Shown here piece by piece: positions 46,077 to 54,993 of a stretch of 64,000 nucleotides of DNA. Source of the stretch: Ruminococcus sp. HUN007 (GTDB lineage: Bacteria > Bacillota > Clostridia > Oscillospirales > Ruminococcaceae); NCBI RefSeq assembly GCF_000712055.1, contig NZ_JOOA01000002.1:2418001-2482000 (forward strand). The letters run 5' to 3'. The notes beneath the pieces were generated by a model. It did not search any database and had not been told where the DNA came from. It worked only from the letters and a program-made list of their open reading frames with translations. A program made the translations under genes and the position numbers. Within the stretch, counting starts at the first letter, position 1. Every line of letters starts with the position of its first letter.

Positions 46077-47276
46077 ATGAAAGAAAACAAAATAGAAGAA
46101 ATGCAAAGCGCTCTTGATGCAGCATATGCAATTATTGAAAATCTTCGTAAATCTAATGATGAAAAGGCTAAAACAATAGCAGGACTGGAAATATACAAAA
46201 CAGAGAATGAAAGAGCAATGACTCAGATGGCAGAAGAATATCAGAAGATGAAAAAAGAATGTGACAGACTTAAGACTGAAAATTCATCGCTGAAAAAAGC
46301 ACTTCAGCTGACAATAGAGAAAGAACAGCTGAAAACTAACGAGTTATTTGGAAGACACACAGAAAACATAGACAGTCTGATCAACAGTACGGTACCAGAA
46401 GAACTGATCGATGAAGCAGAAACTGAAGATACCAGCAGTAATACTGCGGTCAGAAACCGTGAAAACATAAAGCATGTACGCAAAACTGACAGTGGTCGCA
46501 AGAGAGCGCCTAAAAAACCTGTAGATTTATCACATCTGCCGGTGAGTGTGCGTTATCTGATAGATGTTGATCATCTTAATGCAGAATACGGAGAAGGCAA
46601 CTGGAGAATAGCATACTGGAGCGAAAGCAAAAGAATCGAATATCCGCATAACAGTGCATTTGTGCTTAAAACATACAAACCCGTAATTTCATATGGACTT
46701 GAACACATCATGGCACGTGTTTCAAACTGTAATGAATTCTATCCGGGAAGTATGCTGTCTCCGTCGGTAATGGCGGAAATACTGTACCGCAAATACGCGC
46801 TGTTTCTGCCACTGTACAGAATAGAGCAGGCGTTCAGAAACGAAGGACTTGAACATATCTCAAGGCAGACTATGAGCAACTGGATAAGAGAAACAGTGAA
46901 TACGTATCTATGGATGATATATGAATATATGATCGAACAGCTTATGAAGATAGAATATCATCAGTGCGATGAGACACCGCTGAAGGTAATAAACGACGGA
47001 CGTCCGGCAGGTTCGATAAGCTATGTATGGCTTCATACAACGAGCGAACTGTGCGGTTGTAACCCGATAATCATTTACTGCTACGAAAAAACAAGAGGTA
47101 CAGATCACTTAAGGGATTTCTACAGAGATTTTAAAGGTTTCATTACCAGTGATGCTTACTGCTCATACAAGGTCATTCATAAGGAATATGAAGAGATTAT
47201 CATCGTATGCGGATGCCTTATGCATTATCCAAGAAGTATCGTTATCAGGGGAAAATCAATAATCTCACGCTATTAA
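46077..47276 (+). CDS. tnpC: IS66 TnpC transposase, N-terminal part (interrupted)
   Basis: The native reading ends near 47225 (CGCLMH); the last 17 codons to the stop at 47276 come from the inserted RIT element. It includes a coiled-coil N-terminus, a Lys-rich segment, and the first part of the DDE domain with Asp in QCDETPLKV and Asp in FITSDAYCSY. The third acidic residue is in the fragment at 50713-51399, so no intact transposase is encoded here. Confidence 0.92.
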   Translation: MKENKIEEMQSALDAAYAIIENLRKSNDEKAKTIAGLEIYKTENERAMTQMAEEYQKMKKECDRLKTENSSLKKALQLTIEKEQLKTNELFGRHTENIDSLINSTVPEELIDEAETEDTSSNTAVRNRENIKHVRKTDSGRKRAPKKPVDLSHLPVSVRYLIDVDHLNAEYGEGNWRIAYWSESKRIEYPHNSAFVLKTYKPVISYGLEHIMARVSNCNEFYPGSMLSPSVMAEILYRKYALFLPLYRIEQAFRNEGLEHISRQTMSNWIRETVNTYLWMIYEYMIEQLMKIEYHQCDETPLKVINDGRPAGSISYVWLHTTSELCGCNPIIIYCYEKTRGTDHLRDFYRDFKGFITSDAYCSYKVIHKEYEEIIIVCGCLMHYPRSIVIRGKSIISRY

Positions 47277-47316
47277 GCAGTTCCATAAAAATCTCCCCCG
47301 ATAACGATGCAGCTTT

Positions 47317-48346
47317 TTAAGTCAGAAAATCAGGAATCAGATTGTTTTTGGAATCCGCAATGGACGACTCCTCTTTCTTCAGAAACCACCTGTCATTCCA
47401 TGCTTTAAGCTCTCTGTCCGCAGTTCTCTGAGAAATCTCTGCATATATCTGTGTGGTCTGGATAGATGAGTGGCCAAGGAAATTCTTCACAACAATAAGC
47501 GGCACTCCAGCTTCCAACATATGTGTTGCTGTCGTGTGACGCATAGAGTGCGGAGTGTAGCTTTTTTCTCTGAAATGTTCGGGATATTCTGCTTTTCCTT
47601 TTTCCACATACTTAAAGAATATTTCTTCAATGCAGGATACTGTCATCTTTTCATGCGTCTGACTTGAAAAGATGTGCCTATCATATTTATCCTGTATTTT
47701 TCTGTATTCAAGATAGCCTTTCAGGATAGCAGCCGCATCTGCCGGGATACTTATCTTTCGTACTTTACTGCCTTTACCTAGCAGCTTTACAGTAGCTTTA
47801 TCGGTGAAAAAAACTCAAATCTCCGACTGTAAGCTCGCAAACCTCCTGTGCCCTTGCACCACTTGCATACATAAAACAAAGCAGTGCGCGATCTCTTTTG
47901 CCTATTGCAGTTTTTGAGTTAGGAAAAGATAGTAGCAGCTTTATCTCATCTCTTGTGAAATAGCTTCTTTTGGCGGCTATTCCTTTTTTCTGCGGTATCT
48001 TTAACAGACTTGCACGAAATATCGAAGCCGCTTCAAAATCTCTGTTCTGAGCATATTCTGAAAAGGCATTCAATACTGACAGCCTGTGATTTCGGGTAGA
48101 TATACTGCACTTCCTTTCCGTTTCAAGCCAGTCAAGGAAATCGGTAATAATATCTGAAGTCAGATCTTCAAATCCGACCTCTCCGGCATTTATGTCTTTT
48201 TCGGAGTACATGAATTCAAGAAGAACACGGAACGCTGTCTTGTATGATTTTATCGTTGCGGGAGAAAGTCCCTTTGCTGTCGGAAGATATGTGCCGAACC
48301 AGCTTTCAAGCAGATTAAGAAATGAGCATGATTTTTTACGTTTCAT
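47317..48346 (-). CDS. ritC: Third tyrosine recombinase of the trio (ritC), frameshifted
   Basis: The frame from the ATG at 48346 stops at 47798. After removal of one base from the A7 run at 47807-47813 it continues through TDKATVKLLGKGSK into the frame that ends at 47317, giving about 343 aa, the expected size. The catalytic Arg lies in SGARAQEVCEL, HxxR in HSMRHTTATHM, and the His/Tyr part in LGHSSIQTTQIYAEI. It overlaps the ritB stop by about 11 bases. As written, the gene is split and probably inactive. Confidence 0.85.
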
Positions 48347-49316
48347 GATCCACCTCTGGAAGAAGGTCTTTCATAAATTCACCAAAAAGCTCGGTCGTTT
48401 CGGGATACATCTCGCTGCTGAATTTCAAATATTTCTCTGTTTCATTCAGGCTGTCATGACCAAGGTATATCGAAAGGAACGGTACAGAATCGGTCATTGA
48501 CATTCCGTACCGTTCTGTCTGCTTAAAAGACTTAAAAGCGAAAACGTGCCGCATACAGTGAAGGCAGGGACCTCTTTCATGCTTTTTTCTGTTTTTGAGT
48601 TCTATGCTGTTATCTTTCAGGATACGCTCGAATCTTCGTTTGACAGATCTGTCCGAAACATGATCTGTTCTGTCATTTCCCGGAAACAGCCATGCTTCTT
48701 CGTTTCTGACAAGACCCATCGCAAGACAGTATTTGATGAGAATATTCGTCATTTTTTCTGACATGGGAACAAGCCTGTGCTTATCACCTTTCGTGTTTAC
48801 AAGCTTTATCACACCGTTTTCAAGATCGACGTCCTTCATCTTTATCCTGACAGTCTCGCCGATACGAAGTCCGCAGCAAAACAGAAGTCTTAATATCACA
48901 GGAAATTCTATCGGAAGATATATGCAGGCTTTTTTTGACTTGACGGTCGTGTTGTCAGCAGAGGCAAATAACTGTTCAAGCTCTTTATCGCTGAAAATAT
49001 ACGGAGAATAATCATCGTGTACTTTCGGAATCTCGGGTATGAATGCACTGTATCCATTCAGATTCAGATATTTTAGGAACTGCCTTATCACAATGACTTC
49101 ACTCGCTATTGAAATGGATGCACCCTGCAAAGTCGATATCCATTTACACATGAACGATTCCGACAGGACATTTTCATCGGTTTGGATCTTGTCCGCAATA
49201 TATCTATCAAAGCGTTTAAGGTAGCAAAGCTCATGCTTTCGGGCACTGTCACTCAATACCGCCGAGCGAAGTTCATAATACTGCGAAAGCTCTTTTTCAT
49301 ATTTGCTCACAAACAT
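48336..49316 (-). CDS. ritB: Second tyrosine recombinase of the trio (ritB)
   Basis: 326 aa from the ATG at 49316, one base after the ritA stop, with GGAGG upstream. A SAM-like N-terminal DNA-binding region is followed by a catalytic domain with Arg in CCGLRIGETVRI, HxxR in LHCMRHVFAF and Tyr in GHDSLNETEKYLKF. The coupling with ritA and ritC suggests equal synthesis. Confidence 0.88.
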   Translation of the reverse strand: MFVSKYEKELSQYYELRSAVLSDSARKHELCYLKRFDRYIADKIQTDENVLSESFMCKWISTLQGASISIASEVIVIRQFLKYLNLNGYSAFIPEIPKVHDDYSPYIFSDKELEQLFASADNTTVKSKKACIYLPIEFPVILRLLFCCGLRIGETVRIKMKDVDLENGVIKLVNTKGDKHRLVPMSEKMTNILIKYCLAMGLVRNEEAWLFPGNDRTDHVSDRSVKRRFERILKDNSIELKNRKKHERGPCLHCMRHVFAFKSFKQTERYGMSMTDSVPFLSIYLGHDSLNETEKYLKFSSEMYPETTELFGEFMKDLLPEVDHET

Positions 49317-49317
49317 C

Positions 49318-50535
49318 TCAGACCCGCCTCCTTCCGCAAAGCAGATCAAGAAAAATGTCCGTAGGTTCAGGTGGGTCGAGAGCATATTTTCTCAGACGCT
49401 CGATGTCCGTTTTCACATAATGTTTTACTACATCGGGATCGGTATGCCCGAGTATCTTTCTTACAGTATCGTATGATGTACCGTTGCTGACAAGGTTGCT
49501 TGCAAGAGAAGACCTCAATGCATGAGGACCATGCTTTCTGCCTTTTACGTCTATGCCTGCGGATACGATACACTCCTTGACGATATGACGGATAATACCT
49601 GTGGTGAGCCTTATGTAAGGCGCTTTCACACTATGGAAAACGTAACCATCAGATAAACGAGAGCCTGCGTTTTCAATATGTGATTTTAATGCGAAAGAAA
49701 CATCGTCCGGCATAAATACAGACAAGGGGGCGCCGGTCTTTTGCTGTATGATGTCAATGTGATTTGATATGAGATCTATTGAAGATAGCTTTAATTCGGC
49801 AATATCTCCGGAACGCAGGCCAGTTCGTGTTACCAAAAGAAAAATAGCAAGATTTCTTTTACCCGTGGATGTATCAAGGTTTATTGTGCTTTCCATCTTT
49901 TTTATCTCTTCCGGAGTGAATACGCTCGGAATTATTTGCCTGCGTTTGTAGTGAGGAACAATAGTGGATAAGTCTTTTATGATCAGCCCTTTTTCAAACA
50001 GATATCTAAGAAACTGACGTAGTGCTGCATATCCGTCTTTGTTGATGTAGATCAGACAGCTTTTTGCAACGATCTCGACAGTGAGCTCAGAAATATTATC
50101 GCAGCCGATATCCGAGAGAAATTGCAGGAATATCAGACAAAAGCGTTTTTTTTCATTGATAGTTCCGGGCTTGTTGCCGATTTCTGTGCAGTATTCCAAA
50201 TAATCATTAATTACCCCTTCAAATGCAGGCGGAATATTGGGTGTTTTCATAGTACGGTGACAGCTGTAAGGGATACCATTCAGATGATCGTCAAGCCGTC
50301 TGATCATCAAAAGAACAATTCTGCGCCTGTGAGTATCGCAAGGATAATATTCTGAAACAAAAGCTTCTCCGACAGCTGGAGAATACTCGTTAATAGAATA
50401 ATTTTCCATGAAAGAATATAGGCGAGCGTAAAATCTGCGATAATTGATAAGCGTAGAATCCATATATCCCAAGCTCTCAAGTTCGCCGATGACCGCCTCA
50501 TACAGTGTCCTAAAGTACGTTTGTTTTTCGCTCAT
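49318..50535 (-). CDS. ritA: First tyrosine recombinase of the trio (ritA)
   Basis: 405 aa with AGGAGGCTT before the ATG. The catalytic Arg is in TRTGLRSGDIAEL, HxxR in HGPHALRSSLASNL, and the His and nucleophilic Tyr in ILGHTDPDVVKHYVKTD. It is the promoter-proximal member of the trio. RIT recombinases are thought to act together in integration, but the mechanism is little known. Confidence 0.9.
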   Translation of the reverse strand: MSEKQTYFRTLYEAVIGELESLGYMDSTLINYRRFYARLYSFMENYSINEYSPAVGEAFVSEYYPCDTHRRRIVLLMIRRLDDHLNGIPYSCHRTMKTPNIPPAFEGVINDYLEYCTEIGNKPGTINEKKRFCLIFLQFLSDIGCDNISELTVEIVAKSCLIYINKDGYAALRQFLRYLFEKGLIIKDLSTIVPHYKRRQIIPSVFTPEEIKKMESTINLDTSTGKRNLAIFLLVTRTGLRSGDIAELKLSSIDLISNHIDIIQQKTGAPLSVFMPDDVSFALKSHIENAGSRLSDGYVFHSVKAPYIRLTTGIIRHIVKECIVSAGIDVKGRKHGPHALRSSLASNLVSNGTSYDTVRKILGHTDPDVVKHYVKTDIERLRKYALDPPEPTDIFLDLLCGRRRV

Positions 50536-50712
50536 GATAAGCCTCCTGTTGTATTAAAATACAGGTCAAAATGACCTTGTATTCAGTATACAACAGGTAT
50601 CGTTATTCGGGCAACCGGCTATGAAACCTCGTAATAGTGTGTGAATCTTGATTTTCCCCTGATAACGATACTTCTTGGATAATGCATATTATTCAAGATC
50701 TCGAATAACGCT

Positions 50713-51399
50713 CATCTACGCCGCAGATTTGTTGAGTCTCTGATATTGATAAACACTGGAAGTATGTCTGAAGAACAGGTAAACGAATTAACTGAAGTGA
50801 TTGTTCTGAAGATGATAGGCGAAATATATGATGCTGACGAAGCTCTCAAGAATCTGTCAGCTGAAGAAAGAAAAGAGCGCAGAAATAAGGAAGTACGTCC
50901 GCTGATGGAAAAATTCTATGACTACATAGAAGAGTTAGACGTCAGTGATCCGCTTATGACCAACCGCTGTAAAGATGCAGTAGGATATGCTCTGCGTCAG
51001 AAGGAGTTTATCTTTAGATTCCTTGATGACGGACATATTCCGCTGGACAACGGATATGCCGAACGCTGTATCAAGTCCGTGGCACTGCTCAGAAAAGCAT
51101 CATTGTTCTGTTACTCGGTTCAGGGGGCTGAGGACAGCATGATCGTTCACAGCATCGTCGAAACAGCCAGAGCTAATAAAGCGAATACATACTGGTATCT
51201 CCGCTACCTGTTTGAAACGCTTCCGGAAAAGCTCAATAAAACGGACAGAAGCTTCCTCAAAGAAATGATGCCTTGGTCAGAGGAATACAAGGCTTATGAG
51301 GAAACGCACAAACATAAAGCGGAATCGTATCTTGAATATGCAGATATGTCTGTAAAGCCTAAAACGCCAAGAAAAAAAGACAGGGTAACTGTTGCCTGA
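50713..51399 (+). pseudogene. tnpC: IS66 TnpC transposase, C-terminal part
   Basis: The frame resumes as HLRRRFVESLILINTGSMSEEQ and runs to the stop at 51399. It carries the third catalytic acid in LDNGYAERCIKSVALLRK and the IS66 C-terminal domain. There is no start signal of its own; the first GTG/ATG-like starts are internal. Confidence 0.88.
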
Positions 51400-51453
51400 T
51401 TAGGCTGACGTTAACCTGCTAGTGAATTCGAAAAATGCATACCTCATTTTATC

Positions 51454-51480
51454 AACGGACATCTTTGATGTCCGTTTTCT
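51454..51480 (+). terminator. Terminator at the right end of the IS66 element
   Basis: A 10-bp stem (51454-51463 with 51467-51476), loop TTT, then TTTTCT. Confidence 0.75.
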
Positions 51481-51623
51481 AATAGCACGCCGTAGGCGTT
51501 CCATTCTCGGAAAAAGTGGCGCCTGCGGCGCTAATCTAAAAAAACAGAGACTGCAAAAACAGCCTCTGTTTATTTTACCATATCAAATTCAGCTGTTAAA
51601 GACACGGCCTATTTGACGCTTAC

Positions 51624-51631
51624 CAATGAGT
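51624..51631. repeat. Right target-site duplication of the IS66 element
   Basis: CAATGAGT, identical to 44697-44704. Confidence 0.95.
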
Positions 51632-51766
51632 AACGAACAGGAAACAAGAAAAGAGACAAAACAGGAATACGAACACAAGGAAAGCTACAGCTTCAGCTAC
51701 GAAACATTTTCAGAATTATTCGGTGACGTCAAGGAAGCGCTCTTTAACATCGTATTCATGAAGTGA
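51626..51766 (+). CDS. 46-aa cassette protein (MSNEQETRK type), copy A, restored by target duplication
   Basis: Because the duplicated target contains ATGAGT, the whole 46-codon frame survives on the right of the IS element, but the GGAGGTGAGACA ribosome site stayed on the left (44688-44698). The protein is very charged at its start and ends in ETFSELFGDVKEALFNIVFMK. It is probably not translated well in this state. Confidence 0.6.
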   Translation: MSNEQETRKETKQEYEHKESYSFSYETFSELFGDVKEALFNIVFMK

Positions 51767-51901
51767 TCAGTATAAAGCGTAAATAAAAGGCAGTAGTCCG
51801 TGCAAGGATTGCTGCCTTTGTTGCGTTTATAGATAACGAAAGCTTTGGAAAGATAATCACATAAACATCTATGTGGATTATCTATCCGAAGCTTTTTCTT
51901 T

Positions 51902-52310
51902 GGTTCAAACACCCAATGGTGAAGGGGGTATACCAAACAGGCAATTACCGCATCTTTGCTTTCAAAAACTCTATGGCGTTTCAAACACCCAATGGTGAAG
52001 GGGGTATACCAAACCTGATAATGATGCGTATATGTGGCAGATAGAATACTGTTTCAAACACCCAATGGTGAAGGGGGTATACCAAACGTCTTTCAATTCG
52101 GTTTAACCATTTCTCATCAGTTACTGTTTCAAACACCCAATGGTGAAGGGGGTATACCAAACATGGATGCAATTTAAAGAAGAATATCCGGAACATATAG
52201 TTTCAAACACCCAACGGTGAAAGGGGTATACCAAACTATTGTCACACAACTTAAAAGTATATTTTATTATGAAGTTTCAAACACCCAACGGTGAAAGGGG
52301 TATACCAAAC
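51902..52310 (-). CRISPR. CRISPR array 2
   Basis: Six 37-bp repeats (51902-51938, 51978-52014, 52051-52087, 52126-52162, 52200-52236, 52274-52310) with five unrelated spacers of 36-39 nt. The leftmost repeat has a mutated end (GGTTC for GTTTC). The two repeats nearest the leader carry AACGG/AAAGGGG, as at one repeat of array 1. The orientation and leader are as in array 1. Confidence 0.95.
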
Positions 52311-52431
52311 CCCCTCGTAATTACGTGCTTTCAAGCGAATCTTTCTGATCTGTTTGTTAAATACCCCTGAAATAATGACAAACGCCCGCTGGCTATATTT
52401 AAATTATACCACATTTTCAGGGTAGTGTAAA
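52311..52431 (-). promoter_or_regulatory. Leader of CRISPR array 2
   Basis: Minus-strand TTTACA (52426-52431), 17 bases, TATAAT (52403-52408), then about 90 bases of conserved leader to the first repeat. Confidence 0.8.
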
Positions 52432-52525
52432 TAAATATTTCAGTTATCACTTAATCAGATCAGAAATTTTATATTATTAATACAGAAGACAAAAACAGTC
52501 ACGAATTCAGAAAGGATGATCGTAT

Positions 52526-52627
52526 ATGGCAAACAACTATTACAGCAGAAACTACAGCGCAGCATTTATGGCAATGAAAATGATATGGTATTCACTTAAC
52601 AATTGTGACATCAAGCCGTTTATGTAA
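52526..52627 (+). CDS. 33-aa cassette peptide, copy B
   Basis: Same as the 43734 copy with a few changes (YSAAF for CSVAF, NNCDI for NNGDI); AGAAAGGAT precedes it. Confidence 0.6.
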   Translation: MANNYYSRNYSAAFMAMKMIWYSLNNCDIKPFM

Positions 52628-52719
52628 TGCCCGTTCTGAGCTGCAAAAATATTTTTTTCATATATCACTTAACAGCACCGGAAAAATCATATTATATAAA
52701 CAGAAGGGAGCTGATCGAA

Positions 52720-52749
52720 ATGATGGTACTTAATCCGGAATATCTTTAA
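52720..52749 (+). CDS. 9-aa cassette peptide MMVLNPEYL, copy B
   Basis: As in copy A with Asp to Asn; AGAAGGGAGC upstream. Confidence 0.45.
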   Translation: MMVLNPEYL

Positions 52750-52808
52750 CAGCAACCTTAAGAAGACACAAATCAAAAAAACTACGTAAATACTAGGAGG
52801 ACAAGAAT

Positions 52809-53069
52809 ATGTTAAATGAAATGATAGTAAAAACAGCCCTTGAAAACATCGCAAAGAACCCAGGAATGCTGAAGATGCCGAATATCCCATGGCCGGTAGT
52901 GGATGCAGGAGTGTTCTGGAACACGATAGGAGAAGGCGGAGGCTACAAGCTTGAACAGAATATGATAACTCAGCACTGCAGAATACTTGACAGAAGCGGA
53001 ATAAGACGAGGCTGGGGATCGGAAGCTGCTATGGAAAGACTAATGAGGCAGATGGCAGGATGCAACTAA
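52809..53069 (+). CDS. 86-aa cassette protein, copy B
   Basis: Differs from copy A by one residue near the end (MRQ for MNQ) and several synonymous bases. AGGAGG precedes the ATG. Confidence 0.75.
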   Translation: MLNEMIVKTALENIAKNPGMLKMPNIPWPVVDAGVFWNTIGEGGGYKLEQNMITQHCRILDRSGIRRGWGSEAAMERLMRQMAGCN

Positions 53070-53103
53070 AGGTTAAGAAGCACCAGTGAAAGGAAGTGAT
53101 GTT

Positions 53104-53136
53104 ATGCCAACTATAGATGTAAGCGTAAGCTGGTAG
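53104..53136 (+). CDS. Decapeptide MPTIDVSVSW, copy B
   Basis: Ten codons after AAAGGAAGTGATGTT. This cassette breaks off just after it. Confidence 0.55.
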   Translation: MPTIDVSVSW

Positions 53137-53147
53137 TGAAAGACAAA

Positions 53148-53232
53148 ATGTTTTTTCGATAACCTGACCGTCAGGATTAACTATACGTGCGATAAATTCT
53201 ACTTTACTTTTATTTGAAGATGATTCACTCAT
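53148..53232 (-). pseudogene. 5' fragment of an unrelated minus-strand gene
   Basis: A start with a good AAGGTAGGA site opens MSESSSNKSKVEFIARIVNP and runs 28 codons before it meets the cassette repeat. The frame then runs on through cassette DNA without sense. It is likely the remnant of a gene cut by cassette insertion or recombination. Confidence 0.55.
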
Positions 53233-53417
53233 GGTTGATTCCTACCTTATCTTTTGAAATTATGATATTTATATCATACCATATTTCCGTGACACTTGGT
53301 AGATGCTACTGATGAATCAAAAAAAATTCAACCGCACAGCTCGAAATATTTTTCAGATATCACTTAACAGCACCGGAAAATTCATACTATATAAACAGAA
53401 GGTAGCTGATCAGAATT

Positions 53418-53444
53418 ATGGTACTTGATCCTGAATATCTTTAA
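53418..53444 (+). CDS. 8-aa cassette peptide MVLDPEYL, copy B2
   Basis: A variant of the 9-aa peptide in the diverged unit, with AGAAGGTAGC upstream. Confidence 0.4.
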   Translation: MVLDPEYL

Positions 53445-53502
53445 CAGCAACCTTAAGAAGTCACAAATCGAACACTACGAAAATAACAGGAGGAACGAGA
53501 TT

Positions 53503-53778
53503 ATGTTAAACGAAAATATTATAAGAGCCGCATTTGAAAAGCTTGCAAAGAATCCAATAATGAAGATGCCTAATATCCCATGGCCGGTAATGAATGCAGG
53601 AGCGTTCTGGAATACGCTAGGGGAATACGCGGGCTGTAAGTTTGAACAGAATCTGATAACCCAGCACTGCAGAATACTTGATAACTATGGAGTAAGAAGA
53701 GCATGGGGATCGGAGACAGCGATGGAAAGACTGATAATGCAAATGGCAGGATACGAAAGAAGTACGGACACTGAATAA
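53503..53778 (+). CDS. 91-aa diverged paralogue of the 86-aa cassette protein
   Basis: Starts MLNENIIRAAFEKLAKNP and keeps MPNIPWPV, FWNTLGE, QHCRILD and RRAWGSETAMERL, plus a short tail ending STDTE. AGGAGG precedes it. A zinc-ribbon-like gene follows after 17 bases, a pairing seen again at 55723-56257. Confidence 0.7.
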   Translation: MLNENIIRAAFEKLAKNPIMKMPNIPWPVMNAGAFWNTLGEYAGCKFEQNLITQHCRILDNYGVRRAWGSETAMERLIMQMAGYERSTDTE

Positions 53779-53795
53779 CGAAAGGAGTACAGATT

Positions 53796-54005
53796 ATGAA
53801 ACTACCTAAAATACCGTATTGCGGCAGAAGAGAATGCGATGAAAACAATTCCGAATGCAGAAGCTGTATGTACTTTTTTGATGATTACTGTGATTACTGG
53901 GATCTGCATTCGCCGAATGACTGTCCGTACTGTAATGGTACCGGGTATTCGTTCGATGGAGGACAGTGCGAAGAATGTTATGGAACAGGCGAAAAACAGT
54001 CATGA
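53796..54005 (+). CDS. 69-aa CxxCxGxG zinc-ribbon protein
   Basis: AAAGGAGT lies before the ATG. Two CxxC knuckles, DCPYCNGTG and QCEECYGTG, match the CxxCxGxG pattern of DnaJ-type zinc fingers; further Cys pairs occur near the N-terminus (CGRREC, CRSC). Probably a small zinc-binding protein; partner unknown. Confidence 0.7.
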   Translation: MKLPKIPYCGRRECDENNSECRSCMYFFDDYCDYWDLHSPNDCPYCNGTGYSFDGGQCEECYGTGEKQS

Positions 54006-54026
54006 TTTCAGAAAGGATGATCTTAT

Positions 54027-54128
54027 ATGGCAAACAACTATTACAGCAGAAACTACAGCGCAGCATTTATGGCAATGAAAATGATATGGTATTCACTTAA
54101 CAATTGTGACATCAAGCCGTTTATGTAA
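54027..54128 (+). CDS. 33-aa cassette peptide, copy C
   Basis: Peptide identical to copy B, here starting a new unit directly after the zinc-ribbon gene without a CRISPR array. Confidence 0.6.
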   Translation: MANNYYSRNYSAAFMAMKMIWYSLNNCDIKPFM

Positions 54129-54220
54129 TGCCCGTTCTGAGTTGCAAAAATATTTTTTTCATATATCACTTAACAGCACCGGAAAATTCATATTATATAA
54201 ACAGAAGGGAGTTGATCAGA

Positions 54221-54250
54221 ATGATGGTACTTGATCCTGAATATCTTTAA
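54221..54250 (+). CDS. 9-aa cassette peptide MMVLDPEYL, copy C
   Basis: As copy A; AGAAGGGAGT upstream. Confidence 0.45.
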   Translation: MMVLDPEYL

Positions 54251-54309
54251 CAGCAACCTTAAGAAGACACAAATCAAAAAAACTACGTAAATACTAGGAG
54301 GACAAGAAT

Positions 54310-54570
54310 ATGTTAAATGAAATGATAGTAAAAACAGCCCTTGAAAACATCGCAAAGAACCCAGGAATGCTGAAGATGCCGAATATCCCATGGCCGGTAG
54401 TGGATGCAGGAGTGTTCTGGAACACGATAGGAGAAGGCGGAGGCTACAAGCTCGAACAGAATATGATAACTCAGCACTGCAGAATACTTGACAGAAGCGG
54501 AATAAGACGAGGCTGGGGATCGGAAGCAGCGATGGAAAGACTGATGAATCAGATGGCAGGACGTAATTAA
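54310..54570 (+). CDS. 86-aa cassette protein, copy C
   Basis: Differs from copy A by one residue near the end (AGRN for AGCN) and a few synonymous bases. AGGAGG precedes the ATG. Confidence 0.75.
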   Translation: MLNEMIVKTALENIAKNPGMLKMPNIPWPVVDAGVFWNTIGEGGGYKLEQNMITQHCRILDRSGIRRGWGSEAAMERLMNQMAGRN

Positions 54571-54604
54571 AGGTTAAGACGCAACAGTGAAAGGAAGTGA
54601 TTGT

Positions 54605-54637
54605 ATGCCAACAATTGATGTAAGCGTAAGCTGGTAG
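54605..54637 (+). CDS. Decapeptide MPTIDVSVSW, copy C1
   Basis: As A1 with synonymous changes; AAAGGAAGTGATTGT upstream. Confidence 0.55.
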   Translation: MPTIDVSVSW

Positions 54638-54675
54638 TGGAAGACATAAGTCGAAATGAAAGAGAGGTGAACGCT

Positions 54676-54708
54676 ATGCCAAGCATTAGTGTCAGCGTAA
54701 GCTGGTGA
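54676..54708 (+). CDS. Decapeptide MPSISVSVSW, copy C2
   Basis: As A2; AGAGAGGTGAACGCT upstream. Confidence 0.5.
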   Translation: MPSISVSVSW

Positions 54709-54745
54709 CGGAACAAAAATCTATATTGAAAGGCAGGTGAAATCG

Positions 54746-54808
54746 ATGAAATACCCTACAATGGAAAACGCAATAAAGACAATAATAAGAGTAGTAGCAG
54801 GCAAGTAA
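54746..54808 (+). CDS. 20-aa cationic cassette peptide, copy C
   Basis: Identical to copy A at 44452. Confidence 0.5.
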   Translation: MKYPTMENAIKTIIRVVAGK

Positions 54809-54849
54809 TCAGAAGTAAGTTCATTGTTTAGCGGAAAGGAAGTGATGAT

Positions 54850-54882
54850 ATGCCAACCATCGATGTAAGCGTAAGCTGGTAG
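54850..54882 (+). CDS. Decapeptide MPTIDVSVSW, copy C3
   Basis: As A3; AAAGGAAGTGATGAT upstream. Confidence 0.55.
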   Translation: MPTIDVSVSW

Positions 54883-54921
54883 TGAAAGGGAAAAATCTAA
54901 AATGAAAGAGAGGTGAATGGT

Positions 54922-54954
54922 ATGCCAAGTATAGATTTCAGCGTCAGCTGGTAA
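54922..54954 (+). CDS. Decapeptide MPSIDFSVSW, copy C4
   Basis: As A4; AGAGAGGTGAATGGT upstream. Confidence 0.5.
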   Translation: MPSIDFSVSW

Positions 54955-54993
54955 CAGAGCAGAAAAAAACAGATTCAGATCGGAGGTGAGACA

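Larger units (their letters stand above)
47226..50712 (-). mobile_element. RIT element (recombinase in trio) inside tnpC
   Basis: Three tandem tyrosine-recombinase genes, each touching or overlapping the next, lie on the minus strand between 40-bp perfect inverted repeats at 47220-47259 and 50648-50687. Further GATAACGAT-type repeats lie just inside. Host tnpC resumes at CATCTACGC (50713), so the insertion point can be read to within a few bases. This is the defining organisation of RIT elements. Confidence 0.88.
44705..51623 (+). mobile_element. IS66-family element, interrupted by a RIT element
   Basis: Both ends begin GTAAGCGTC and the terminal inverted repeats match at 24 of 26 bases. An exact 8-bp duplication, the IS66 norm, surrounds it. 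It carries tnpA, tnpB, an extra small gene and tnpC. Its 6.9-kb length is due to a 3.5-kb insertion within tnpC; the parent would be about 3.4 kb. The insertion lies in the start of the 46-aa cassette gene. Confidence 0.95.
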
